NCBI RefSeq assembly: GCF_010692745.1 | Contig: NZ_JAAHTB010000019.1 | Coordinates: 31,069-95,068, forward strand | DNA: 64,000 bases | Reading direction: 5' to 3' | DNA from: Methylobacterium sp. BTF04 | GTDB lineage: Bacteria > Pseudomonadota > Alphaproteobacteria > Rhizobiales > Beijerinckiaceae | Shown: positions 9,131-18,460 of the stretch, piece by piece | Layout: each line of letters begins with the position of its first letter | Numbering within the stretch: the stretch's first letter is position 1 | Translations under genes and position numbers: made by a program | The notes under the pieces: generated by a model | Told to the model about the DNA's origin: nothing | Databases searched by the model: none | Seen by the model: the letters and a program-made list of their open reading frames with translations, nothing else

Positions 9131-10267
9131 ATGCGCTCGTTCTTCACGATTCTTCCGGCCTTCGGTCTCGCCATGTCGGTGCTGACCTTGCCGGTACTGG
9201 CCCAGGCCCCCGGCGGACCACCGCCGAAGGTCACCACGGCTAAGCCGGTGGTGCGCGAGATCATCGAGACCGACACCTATACGGGGCGCTTCGATCCCGT
9301 GGAGATCGTCGATGTCCGCGCCCGCGTCACCGGATATCTCGAGAAGCTCAACTTCGTGGACGGGGCCACGGTGAAGAAGGGCGATCTGCTCTTCGTCATC
9401 GACCGGCGTCCCTACAAGGCCGCCCTCGACCAGGCGCAGGCCGCCCTGGTCTCGGCCAAGGCCCGTCTCAGCTTCTCGCAGACCGACCTCGACCGCGCCC
9501 AGACCCTGAGCAAGTCGGGCAACATCTCCGAGCAGGTCACCGACCAGCGCCGTCAGGCATCACAGACCGCCCAGGCCGATGTCGACAGCGCCGACGCGCA
9601 ATTGCGCCAGGCCCAGCTCAACTACGACTTCACCGAGGTGAAGGCGCCGATCTCGGGCCGGATCAGCCGGCGTCTCGTCACCGAGGGCAATATCGTCATC
9701 ACCGACCAGACCCAGCTGACGACGATCGTCTCGCTGGATCCGATCTATTTCGGCTTCACCGTCGATGAGCGTTCGTTCCTCAAGTATCAGGGCTCGCTCG
9801 GCATCGGCATGGGTGAGACCCAGAAGGGCAAGGGCGTCCCGATCAAAATCGCGCTCACCGGCGAGGACAAGCCGACCCGCAAGGGGACGCTCGACTTCGT
9901 CGACAACCGTGTCGACAACGCCACCGGCACGGTCCTGCTGCGCGCCACCGTCGAGAACCCGGACGGCTTCATCAAGCCGGGCCTGTTCGGCATCGTCTAT
10001 CTGCCGGCGACGAAGCCGTTCAAGGGCATTCTCCTCCCCGACGAGGCTGTGGCGGCCAACCAGGACAAGCGTGTTGTCTACGTGGTGGCCGATGACGGCG
10101 CGGTCTCGGCGCGCGAGGTCAAGCTCGGTCCGAAGGTGGATGGCTACCGCGTGATCCGCGACGGCCTGACCGGCGACGAGAACGTCGTCGTCAACGGGCT
10201 GTCGCGCGTGCGCCCCGGCGCCAAGGTCTCGGCGGAGGCTTCGACCTTACCGCCCAGCCGTAGCTGA
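9131..10267 (+). CDS. RND efflux periplasmic adaptor subunit (MFP family)
   Basis: A 378-residue membrane-fusion protein linking an inner-membrane RND pump to an outer-membrane channel. The signal peptide ends about LAQA at residue 25. Then come the lipoyl half-motifs (RARVTGYLEKLNFVDGATVK and FTEVKAPISGRISRRLV), a coiled-coil hairpin rich in Gln/Ala (about residues 95-160), and a beta-barrel. It resembles MexE/AcrA. The permease gene begins 196 bases downstream; no outer-membrane factor gene or local regulator is seen. Confidence 0.92.
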   Translation: MRSFFTILPAFGLAMSVLTLPVLAQAPGGPPPKVTTAKPVVREIIETDTYTGRFDPVEIVDVRARVTGYLEKLNFVDGATVKKGDLLFVIDRRPYKAALDQAQAALVSAKARLSFSQTDLDRAQTLSKSGNISEQVTDQRRQASQTAQADVDSADAQLRQAQLNYDFTEVKAPISGRISRRLVTEGNIVITDQTQLTTIVSLDPIYFGFTVDERSFLKYQGSLGIGMGETQKGKGVPIKIALTGEDKPTRKGTLDFVDNRVDNATGTVLLRATVENPDGFIKPGLFGIVYLPATKPFKGILLPDEAVAANQDKRVVYVVADDGAVSAREVKLGPKVDGYRVIRDGLTGDENVVVNGLSRVRPGAKVSAEASTLPPSRS

Positions 10268-10463
10268 CGGCCAGGACGGGCCGATGCGCGCGCGCCGCCC
10301 CGTCCTTTTCCGATCGACCGGCCCCGCGGCCCCGTTTCGCCGCGACCGGCGTACCGATCAAATCCCGTCGCGGACGGCCCTTGGGCTGGTCGACGGATCG
10401 CGGACGACGAGACGTTCCCGCAAGGGCCATCCTGTGGCTCCTGTGCGGCGAGAGGTTTGACCG

Positions 10464-13400
10464 ATGCGTTTTGCCCATTTCTTCGTGGACCGGCCGATCT
10501 TCGCCTCGGTCACGTCGATCATCTTCCTGATCCTCGGCTACGTCTCCTACGAGTCGCTTCCGGTCTCGCAATACCCTGAGATCGTGCCTCCGACCGTGAC
10601 CGTGCGCGCCTCCTATCCGGGCGCAAACGCCGAGACGGTGGCGGCGACCATCGCGACGCCCATCGAGCAGGAAGTGAACGGCGTCGACAACATGCTCTAC
10701 ATGACGTCGTTGTCGACCAACGACGGCAACATGCTGCTGACGGTGACCTTCAAGGTCGGCACCAACCTCGATATCGCCAACGTGCTGGTGCAGAATCGGC
10801 TCTCGGTGGCGCAGCCGCGCCTGCCGCCCGACGTGCGCAACCTCGGCGTCACCGTGCGCAAGGCCTCGCCCGACCTGATGCTGGTCGTGCATCTGCTGTC
10901 ACCGAACAAGACCTACGATCAGAACTACCTCGCCAACTACATCTACCTGAACGTCCGCGACGAGCTGCTGCGCCTCGACGGCGTTGGCGATATCTCGATC
11001 TTCGGCGGTAATGAATATGCCGAGCGCATCTGGCTCGATCCGAACAAGCTCGCGGCCTACGGCCTGACCACGACCGACGTGACGACGGCCCTGTCGGAGC
11101 AGAACGTGCAGGTGGCGGCCGGTGCGCTCAACTCGCCACCTGCGGCGACCGGCGCGGCGTTCCAGCTCGTGGTTCAGTCGCAGGGGCGGTTTCAGTCGCC
11201 CGAAGAATTCGCCGACGTGATCATCAAGGCGGCGGATGGCCGTCTGGTGCGCGTGAAGGACGTGGCCCGCGTCGAGATGGGCCAGAAGGACTACACCACC
11301 AACTCGTTCCTCAACGCGACGCCGGCCGTCGGAATCGGCGCGTTCCAGCGCCCCGGTACCAACGCCCTCGAGGCCGCGGCCTCGGTCAAGACGGTGATGG
11401 AGAACCTCAAGAAGAACTTCCCGCCCGACGTCGAGTATCGCATTGCGTACAACCCGACCGAGTTCATCGAGGAGTCGATTCAGGAGGTCTACAAGACGCT
11501 GTTCGAGGCCGTCGGCCTCGTGGTCATCGTCGTGCTGGTCTTCCTTCAGAGCTGGCGTACGGCCCTGATTCCGGTGATCGCGATCCCGGTCTCGCTGATC
11601 GGTACCTTCGCGGCGATGTCGGCCTTCGGCTTCTCGCTCAACAACCTGACCCTGTTCGGTCTGGTGCTCGCCATCGGCATCGTGGTCGACGACGCCATCG
11701 TCGTGGTGGAAAACGTCGAGCGCAACATGGCCGAGGGCATGTCGCCGGGTGACGCGGCCCACAAGACCATGGACGAGGTCGGCGGCGCCGTCGTCGCCAT
11801 CGCGCTGGTTCTGGCGGCGGTGTTCATCCCGACGGCCTTCATCCCCGGCATCTCGGGCCAGTTCTACAAGCAGTTCGCCCTCACCATCGCCGCCTCGACG
11901 ATCATCTCGGCTTTCAACTCGCTGACCCTGTCGCCCGCGCTCTGCAAGCTGCTGCTCAAGCCGCACCACCAGCACGCCAAGCCGAAATTCTTCCTGTTCC
12001 GGTTCGTGGCTTGGCTCGCGAGCCTGTTCAATCGCGGCTTCGACGCGCTTTCCAACGGGTATGCGCGCATCGTCGGCATTCTGACCGGCTATTCCGTCGG
12101 CATCATCGGTACGATGATCGTGTACGGCTTCCTCATCGCCGCGACGCTTCACTTGGCGCAGACCACGCCCACGGGCTTCATTCCGGACCAGGATCAGGGC
12201 TACCTCATCGGCGTGGTGCAGCTGCCCGCCGGCGCCTCCCTCGATCGCACCACCGAGGTGGTCACCCGGGCGGCCGCCGCCGCGCGCAAGGTCGACGGCG
12301 TGACCAACACCGTGATCATCGCGGGCTTCGATGGCGCCACCTTCACCAACACCACCAACGCCGCGGTGATGTTCCTCACGATGAGCAGCGCCAAGGAGCG
12401 TGCCGCCGCGGGTCGCAGCGCCGCGGTGGTCACCGCGGACGTGCTCAAGGCGACGGCGGACATCCAGGAGGCCCGCGTCATCGTGATCCCGCCGCCGCCG
12501 GTGCGCGGTCTCGGCAGCGGCGGCGGTTTCAAGATGCAGATCGAGAGCCGTCAATCGTCTGCGATCGGTCCGCTTCTGGGCGCCGTTGGTGAAGTGCTGG
12601 GCAAGGCCAACCAGAGCAACGAGGTCCAGCGGGTATTCACCACCTTCGGCAACGACACGCCGCAATACTATCTCGACATCGATCGCACGGTGGCGCGGAT
12701 GCTGAACGTGCCGCTCGCCAACGTCTTCGCCTCGGTCCAGGCGGAGCTCGGCGGCACCTACGTCAACGACTTCAACACCCTGGGCCGCATCTATCAGGTC
12801 CGTATGCAGGGCGACGCCGCCTTCCGCAGTTCGATCCAGGACATCTCCCAGATCAAGGTCCGGTCCTCCACCGGGGCGCTGGTGCCCATGGGAACGCTGG
12901 CCAACGTCCGGACGGTGTCGGGTCCCCAGATCGTCCAGCGCTTCAACCTGTTCTACTCGGTCCCGGTGCAGGGCGTCGCCAAGCCCGGCATCTCCACAGG
13001 TCAGGCGCTCACCGCGATGGAGAAGATCGCGGCCGACTCCCTGCCCGAGGGCTTCGCCTACGATTGGACCGAGATCGCCTTCCAGCAGAAGGCGACCGGC
13101 AACACCGCGATCTACGTCTTCGCTCTCGGCGTGCTGCTGGTGTTCCTGGTGCTGGCCGCGCAGTACGAATCCTGGGCTTTGCCCCTCGCCATCATCCTCG
13201 TGGTGCCCACCGGCGTGCTGGCAGCCCTGGCGGCGGTGCAGATACGCGGGCAGGACAACAACATCCTGACCCAGATCGGATTGATCGTGCTCATCGGTCT
13301 GGCGGCGAAGAACGCGATCCTGATCGTGGAATTCGCCCACCAGCTCGAAGAGACCGAGAAGAAAGGCCCGATCGTCGCGGCCATCGAAGCCTGCCGCCTG

Positions 13401-13691
13401 CGCCTGCGCCCGATCCTGATGACCGCCTTCGCCTTCATCCTCGGCACCGTGCCGCTGGTGATCGCCACCGGCCCCGGCGCCGAAATGCGACAGGCCCTCG
13501 GCACGGCGGTGTGCTTCGGCATGATCGGCGCGACGGTGTTCGGCCTGTTCCTCACGCCGGTCTTCTACGTGATGATCCGGAACATCCTGATCTGGTTCGG
13601 CAAGAAGCGCGGCAAGGGTACCAACGGCACGGACACCGACGGCACAACGCCGGACAGGTACGATCCGCACGCGAACCCATCGCACGCCTGA
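10464..13691 (+). CDS. RND multidrug efflux permease (HAE1 family)
   Basis: A 1075-residue inner-membrane proton antiporter of the AcrB/MexF type. It starts MRFAHFFVDRPIFASVTSII, has the first periplasmic porter loop, then motif GLVLAIGIVVDDAIVVVENVER in TM4 with the proton-relay aspartates, and a second repeat ending in TM10-12 (GLAAKNAILIVEFA). Full length is normal for the family. It is partnered with the adaptor immediately upstream and probably expels hydrophobic toxicants or antibiotics using an outer-membrane channel encoded elsewhere. The C-terminal tail is polar and Thr/Asp-rich. The 944-codon opposite-strand frame is a shadow. Confidence 0.95.
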   Translation: MRFAHFFVDRPIFASVTSIIFLILGYVSYESLPVSQYPEIVPPTVTVRASYPGANAETVAATIATPIEQEVNGVDNMLYMTSLSTNDGNMLLTVTFKVGTNLDIANVLVQNRLSVAQPRLPPDVRNLGVTVRKASPDLMLVVHLLSPNKTYDQNYLANYIYLNVRDELLRLDGVGDISIFGGNEYAERIWLDPNKLAAYGLTTTDVTTALSEQNVQVAAGALNSPPAATGAAFQLVVQSQGRFQSPEEFADVIIKAADGRLVRVKDVARVEMGQKDYTTNSFLNATPAVGIGAFQRPGTNALEAAASVKTVMENLKKNFPPDVEYRIAYNPTEFIEESIQEVYKTLFEAVGLVVIVVLVFLQSWRTALIPVIAIPVSLIGTFAAMSAFGFSLNNLTLFGLVLAIGIVVDDAIVVVENVERNMAEGMSPGDAAHKTMDEVGGAVVAIALVLAAVFIPTAFIPGISGQFYKQFALTIAASTIISAFNSLTLSPALCKLLLKPHHQHAKPKFFLFRFVAWLASLFNRGFDALSNGYARIVGILTGYSVGIIGTMIVYGFLIAATLHLAQTTPTGFIPDQDQGYLIGVVQLPAGASLDRTTEVVTRAAAAARKVDGVTNTVIIAGFDGATFTNTTNAAVMFLTMSSAKERAAAGRSAAVVTADVLKATADIQEARVIVIPPPPVRGLGSGGGFKMQIESRQSSAIGPLLGAVGEVLGKANQSNEVQRVFTTFGNDTPQYYLDIDRTVARMLNVPLANVFASVQAELGGTYVNDFNTLGRIYQVRMQGDAAFRSSIQDISQIKVRSSTGALVPMGTLANVRTVSGPQIVQRFNLFYSVPVQGVAKPGISTGQALTAMEKIAADSLPEGFAYDWTEIAFQQKATGNTAIYVFALGVLLVFLVLAAQYESWALPLAIILVVPTGVLAALAAVQIRGQDNNILTQIGLIVLIGLAAKNAILIVEFAHQLEETEKKGPIVAAIEACRLRLRPILMTAFAFILGTVPLVIATGPGAEMRQALGTAVCFGMIGATVFGLFLTPVFYVMIRNILIWFGKKRGKGTNGTDTDGTTPDRYDPHANPSHA

Positions 13692-13790
13692 TCTCACGCG
13701 ATCTCGGACACAGGACTCGGTGTCCGGGGTCACGTTAGGGGTTGCGCACCCGGTACCGGAAAGCTAAGACGCGCAAGCCCGTTGGGGCGT

Positions 13791-13868
13791 CGGAGCGTAG
13801 CGCAGCCCGGTTAGCGCACTAGTCTGGGGGACTAGGGGTCGGAGGTTCGAATCCTCTCGCTCCGACCA
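13791..13868 (+). tRNA. tRNA-Pro (anticodon GGG)
   Basis: A complete 78-base tRNA with encoded CCA. The acceptor CGGAGCG pairs with CGCTCCG, the anticodon stem CTAGT/ACTAG encloses loop CTGGGGG (anticodon GGG), and the T arm holds GGTTCGAATCC. It follows the RND permease gene. Confidence 0.97.
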
Positions 13869-14071
13869 TTAAAGACCGATCACATTTCCCCGATGTGATC
13901 AATCACTCGACGATGGTTCTTAGAGCTATACTCCAGCTCCCGTCGCTTCGAGCTTCGACAGCCCCTGAAATCTGATTCGTAGAGTTGGCGACGACGGTTT
14001 CACGTCGTCGCTTCGACCGTTGGCGAACCCCAAACATCGATAGGGCTTGGCTTGGGCGTGTCGCCGGCCGC

Positions 14072-15469
14072 TCAGGCGGCCTTCAACTCGGCGACCGTGT
14101 TCAGGGCATCGAGGGATCGTTCCAGGGCTGCGAAGCAATCCGGGTCGAACGACGTGCCGACCTCGCCACGCATGATGCCGAGGGCCTTGGGGATCGGCAT
14201 GGCGTCCCGGTAGGGTCGGTTGGCGGTGAGCGCGTCGAACACGTCGGCCACCGAGACGATACGGGTCTCCACGGCGATCTGGGTGGCGTCCAGCCCTTTC
14301 GGATAGCCCTTGCCGTCGAGGCGCTCGTGATGGCCGCCGCCGATCCGTGCCATCTCGGCAAAGGCCTCGATGCGCGACAGGATGTTCTCCGACAGCGTCG
14401 CATGGTTGCGCATGGCGACCCATTCGGCCTCGTCGAGCTTGCCGTTCTTGTCGAGGATGGAATTCGACACGCCGAGCTTGCCGATGTCGTGCAACAGGGC
14501 GGCGCGCTTGAGCCAGCGCCGCCGCTCCACCGGAAAGCCCATCTGCTCGGCGATGAGGTCGGAATAGACCGCGACCCGCTCCGAATGACCCGACGTGAAC
14601 GGGCTTTTCGAGTCGATGATCTGCGCGAAGGCGCGGGCGATGTCGTCGAGATAGTCTTCGTCGACGAGGATCTGACGGCGGGCCGGTTCGAGGGCGAACA
14701 CCTCCGTCTCGACCGTCTCGGATGCGAGAACCTCCCAGAACCGCTCATCTTCGGCGACCTGCTCGAAACACGCGACCACGTGCGGATCGAACCAGGTGCC
14801 GAGGCGGGAGCGGACTTCGGTCAAAGCCGCCTCACGCCCCGCCGAACGGTGGAACACGTCCACGATCTGTGACAGCAGCGCGATCCGCGAATAGAGCGGG
14901 ATCGCCGGCCCCGCGATCTGATTGGGCTTGCCGAGCCCATTCCAATGCTCGTCGAGCGAGAGAATGCCATCGCAGACCGCCTTGGGGAAATGCAGTTGAC
15001 GTGCGATCTCGGCGCCGCGCTGGCACCGTGTCTCGATCAGTTCGCGGGCGATCTCGCCGCCATTCTGCATGATGTTGAGAATGGCGCGGAAGCGGTCCGC
15101 CAGACCGGCCTTGAGCCCGGTATGGGAGAAGACGAAGCCGAGCACCTGGGGCAGACGGTCGCTCACCGTCTTGTAATCGTGCTTGAACGAAAGATCGTCC
15201 GCCAGATAGAGCTGGCAGATCCGAGCGGCATTGGTGCTGCAGCCGAGATCCTTCAGTAGGATCGTGTAGTACAATTCCCAAAGCTGAAGGTCGGGAAGCC
15301 CCATCGCGCGCCCGACATGGATCCCGATCCAGCACGACCGCACACAATGTCCGGCCGGCTGGCCCTCGGTCAGGTCCAATGCGTGGCTGAGGGCGCCGAG
15401 AAGCTCCGACAGTCGGATGTTCTCGTGGTCGATCGAGGTCCACGGCGTTGCGGTCTTAAGCTGCGTCAT
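14072..15469 (-). CDS. HD-GYP domain phosphodiesterase
   Basis: A 465-residue cytoplasmic protein with two HD-like halves. The C-terminal half is a full HD-GYP domain: SGHSERVAVYSDLIA, LLHDIGKLGVSNSILDK, GGGHHERLDGKGYP and VADVFDALTANRPYR, so it should degrade cyclic di-GMP. The N-terminal half (about residues 20-230) looks like a degenerate HD domain (HCVRSCWIGIHVGRAMGL and later SLDEHWNGLGKP), possibly a sensor. It stands about 150 bases from the REC-GGDEF gene on the same strand, giving a breakdown/synthesis pair. Confidence 0.9.
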   Translation of the reverse strand: MTQLKTATPWTSIDHENIRLSELLGALSHALDLTEGQPAGHCVRSCWIGIHVGRAMGLPDLQLWELYYTILLKDLGCSTNAARICQLYLADDLSFKHDYKTVSDRLPQVLGFVFSHTGLKAGLADRFRAILNIMQNGGEIARELIETRCQRGAEIARQLHFPKAVCDGILSLDEHWNGLGKPNQIAGPAIPLYSRIALLSQIVDVFHRSAGREAALTEVRSRLGTWFDPHVVACFEQVAEDERFWEVLASETVETEVFALEPARRQILVDEDYLDDIARAFAQIIDSKSPFTSGHSERVAVYSDLIAEQMGFPVERRRWLKRAALLHDIGKLGVSNSILDKNGKLDEAEWVAMRNHATLSENILSRIEAFAEMARIGGGHHERLDGKGYPKGLDATQIAVETRIVSVADVFDALTANRPYRDAMPIPKALGIMRGEVGTSFDPDCFAALERSLDALNTVAELKAA

Positions 15470-15617
15470 CGGCCAGGAGCGCTCTGCGATTGGAAATCCT
15501 GAGCTACCGTTAGTCTGTAGCTCTTTTCCGGAGTCCTAATCGCGCGTCGGGCTCACCGAACGTAGTTACGGGCGTATCAACGGAGCGGTGCTGCGGTGAT
15601 GCGGTGAACTACTGTCG

Positions 15618-16517
15618 TCAGCTGACGGTCTCGACCACCAGTTCGCTCATCGACATGGCGACCCGGTCGCGTCCGTCGCGCTTGGCGGCGTAGAGCGCGA
15701 TATCGGCGCGCTTCAGCAATCCGTCGATGGTGTCGGCGCCGGTCCAGGTGCTGATGCCGATGCTGACCGTGAACGGGATCGTTTCCCGCTCGGATTTGAT
15801 GCGCAGTCCGGCGCAGCGCGTGCGGATCCGGTGCGCGATGACGCCGGCACCGCCCGGACCGTGATCGGGCATGAGGAGTACGAACTCCTCTCCACCGAAC
15901 CGGCACGCCACGGCGCCGGTCTCCCGCAGGACGTTGGCCACCCCGCGAATGACCTCGTCACCGATGCTGTGACCATGGCGATCGTTGATCGATTTGAAAT
16001 GGTCGATATCGATCAAGAGCGCGGACATCACGCCCCCGTCCCCGAGGTTCTGGACGATTTCGGTGGTGATGCGGAGGAAGGCGCCTCGGTTGAGGAGCCG
16101 GGTCATGGAATCGGTATCGGCTTGGCGGATCAGCTCGTTCTGGAGCTTCACCATGCGCTCGGCGGCGCGCAATCGGGCCTTCAGCTCATCCCGGTCCGGA
16201 GGCTTCGTCATGAAGTCGTCGGCACCGCTATCCAACACCTCGCCGAGGCTGCGGCTCCCATGCGCCGACGACATCACGATGATCGAGAGAGGACGGCGTG
16301 CGCCGGCGAGGGACCGCAACGCCCAGCACAGTTCGAGGCCACCGATCGGATGAACCTCCAGACTTGTGATGACGCACGTCACGTCGGAGCGCTCCTTCAC
16401 GTAGTCTTTCGCCTTGGCGGAATCCGTGAAGCTCTCGACCGTGTGGCCGCTCGACAGCAGAGATTCCGTGACCGATCGCAGAATGACGCGGCTGGAATCG
16501 ACGATTGCGATGTGCAT
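15618..16517 (-). CDS. REC-GGDEF diguanylate cyclase with atypical receiver
   Basis: A 299-residue protein. The receiver domain (about 1-120) is followed by a GGDEF domain with active motif RFGGEEF, so it should make cyclic di-GMP. Two oddities are visible. The phosphoacceptor position in CVITSLEVHP is Ser (S52), not Asp, and only one acidic residue (D7) remains in the usual acidic pair. The inhibitory RxxD site before GGEEF is replaced by ETGA. It may therefore be phosphorylation-independent and not product-inhibited. The start MHIAIVDSSR at 16517 is preferred over 16529. Confidence 0.88.
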   Translation of the reverse strand: MHIAIVDSSRVILRSVTESLLSSGHTVESFTDSAKAKDYVKERSDVTCVITSLEVHPIGGLELCWALRSLAGARRPLSIIVMSSAHGSRSLGEVLDSGADDFMTKPPDRDELKARLRAAERMVKLQNELIRQADTDSMTRLLNRGAFLRITTEIVQNLGDGGVMSALLIDIDHFKSINDRHGHSIGDEVIRGVANVLRETGAVACRFGGEEFVLLMPDHGPGGAGVIAHRIRTRCAGLRIKSERETIPFTVSIGISTWTGADTIDGLLKRADIALYAAKRDGRDRVAMSMSELVVETVS

Positions 16518-16797
16518 CGGACGTCTCACGAGTCGTCGGACGAAAATTCTCGTTATGCCGACGTTAGGTCACCAAAACCCAAAGAAACGTTGCTTGGCAC
16601 GCCTGGACGACGGCGAGCGGAATCTTTCGAAGCGCGAACGATCACTTGTCCGTGTCGCAAACCGTCGCGGTGAGATCGTTGCTGTGAGTCACGCCGTATG
16701 CGTCGAAGCGGCGGCAGCGAACCGCTCCCGGCCGTGTCGCCGTCGTCACTGACCGGATCGCGTTCGGCTCCGACGCTGCTGCGCGGGAGACGCGATC

Positions 16798-18141
16798 CTA
16801 GAGGTTCGGCGTCCAGTGTTTGTTGAAGCCAAGCGCGCCCAGCGTCGCCAGGGCGCCCGACAGCAGATAGACGCCGACCCAGGCGAGGCCGAAATGGCTC
16901 GACAGGCTGAGGGCGACGAGGGGTGCGAAGGCCGCGCCGACGAGCCAGGCCAGATCGGACATCAGGGCGGCGCCGGTATAGCGGTACCGGGTATCGAGAT
17001 TGCCGGTCACGGCGCCCGAGGTCTGGCCGTAGGACAGTCCGAGAAGGCCGAAGCCGACGATGACGTAGATCGTCTGGCCGATTTCGCTGTCGCCGAAGAT
17101 CAACGGGGCGAGGATGCTGCCGAGGCTGAACAGGCCGATCAGGGCAGCCGCGACCGCCAGCATGGTGCGGCGGCCGATCTGGTCGGCGATCAGGCCGGAG
17201 GCGACGATTGCGCCTGCGGCGACGATGGCACCCGCGAACTGCACCATCAGGAATTCGCCCGCCGAACGCTGCGTGAACAGGGTGATCCAGCTGATCGGGA
17301 AGATCGTCACGAGGTGGAACAGCGCGAAGCTCGCCAGCGGCACGAACGCTCCGATGATGACGCTGCGCCAGTTGGTGCGAATCATCTCGAAGACCGGCGT
17401 CGGCACCAGCTCGCGGGTTTCCAGCAGGGTCGTGAATTCTTCCGTCGCCACGAGGCGCAAGCGGGCGAACAGCGCGACCACGTTGATCGCGAACGCCACG
17501 TAGAACGGGTAGCGCCAGCCCCAATCCAGGAAATCCTCGGGCGTGAGGTTGGCGAGGAAGAACGAAAACAGGGCGCTCGCCAGCATGAAGCCGATCGGTG
17601 CCCCGAGTTGCGGCATCATCGCGTACCAGCCCCGGTGCTTCGGGGGTGCGTTGAGCGCCAGCAGCGAGGCCAGACCGTCCCAGGCTCCGCCTAGGGCGAG
17701 ACCCTGGCCGATGCGAAACGCCGCCAGCAGCCAGATCGACGCCACGCCGATGGAGCCATAGCTCGGCAGGAAGGCGATGGCCGCCGTCGAACCGCCGAGG
17801 AGGAACAGGGCGATCGTCAACTTGACGCCGCGGCCGTGGCGCCGGTCGATCTCCATGAAGATCACCGAGCCGACCGGACGCGCGAGGAACGCGAGCGCGA
17901 AGGCGGCGAATGCGTACAGCGTGCCGGTGAGCGGATCGACGAAGGGGAAGAACACCTTCGGAAACACCAGGACCGAGGCGATGCCGTAGACGAAGAAATC
18001 GAAGAACTCGGAAGCGCGACCGATCACGACGCCGATGGCGATCTCGCCCGGCGCCACGGTGTGGTCGCTAGAGACCAGCCGTGCGTCGCGCTCGAGAGGA
18101 GTAGAGGATGGCAACGCGTGGTCCTGGCTCATCGGAGGCAA
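16798..18141 (-). CDS. MFS transporter, metabolite:H+ symporter type
   Basis: A 447-residue, 12-helix major facilitator. The start of TM1 (IGRASEFFDFFVYGIASVLVF), the loop 2-3 signature (ARPVGSVIFMEIDRRHGRG) and GQGLALGGAWDGLASLLALN resemble the metabolite:H+ symporter (MHS) family near ShiA/ProP, which import organic acids or osmolytes. The second half includes GLIADQIGRRTMLAVAAAL. No operon partner helps identify the substrate. The gene is divergent from cyoA. Confidence 0.85.
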   Translation of the reverse strand: MPPMSQDHALPSSTPLERDARLVSSDHTVAPGEIAIGVVIGRASEFFDFFVYGIASVLVFPKVFFPFVDPLTGTLYAFAAFALAFLARPVGSVIFMEIDRRHGRGVKLTIALFLLGGSTAAIAFLPSYGSIGVASIWLLAAFRIGQGLALGGAWDGLASLLALNAPPKHRGWYAMMPQLGAPIGFMLASALFSFFLANLTPEDFLDWGWRYPFYVAFAINVVALFARLRLVATEEFTTLLETRELVPTPVFEMIRTNWRSVIIGAFVPLASFALFHLVTIFPISWITLFTQRSAGEFLMVQFAGAIVAAGAIVASGLIADQIGRRTMLAVAAALIGLFSLGSILAPLIFGDSEIGQTIYVIVGFGLLGLSYGQTSGAVTGNLDTRYRYTGAALMSDLAWLVGAAFAPLVALSLSSHFGLAWVGVYLLSGALATLGALGFNKHWTPNL

Positions 18142-18460
18142 TTCGCTGATAGGGTGATTCGAGGGCTCGGCCCCACGCGGTGCCTACCCGGATAAACCGA
18201 TTATGGGGCGCGGTCATCCTGCGTCAAAGCGATGCGTTCGGCGCGCGCCGGCACGGTTCAAACCGGAAACCTCGTGCTCATAGCGCAGGCTACAGGGTCG
18301 AAATCACTTCAGCCATGCTTAAAGCGACCGGCTGGAGGAATCTGGTCGCACTTGTCAGAGGGGCCTGCTGCGGCGCAGGAAGCGATGGTCGTTGCTCGGG
18401 CCCCACGGTGCTAGAGCGAGGACGGAAGCCGTTTCCTCTGGAATCCAGCCAGCCGATCAG
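18142..18460. other. Intergenic region upstream of cyoA and the MFS gene
   Basis: About 319 bases between divergent genes. The control elements of the cyo operon must lie here. I see no convincing operator palindrome or riboswitch. A weak plus-strand frame from 18180 overlaps cyoA and is not supported. Confidence 0.35.

Noticed and set aside
10899..13733. A 944-codon minus-strand open frame opposite the RND permease
   Set aside because: It is rich in Asp, His, Arg and Glu with no domain, typical of antisense frames over GC-rich genes; the plus-strand permease is unmistakable.
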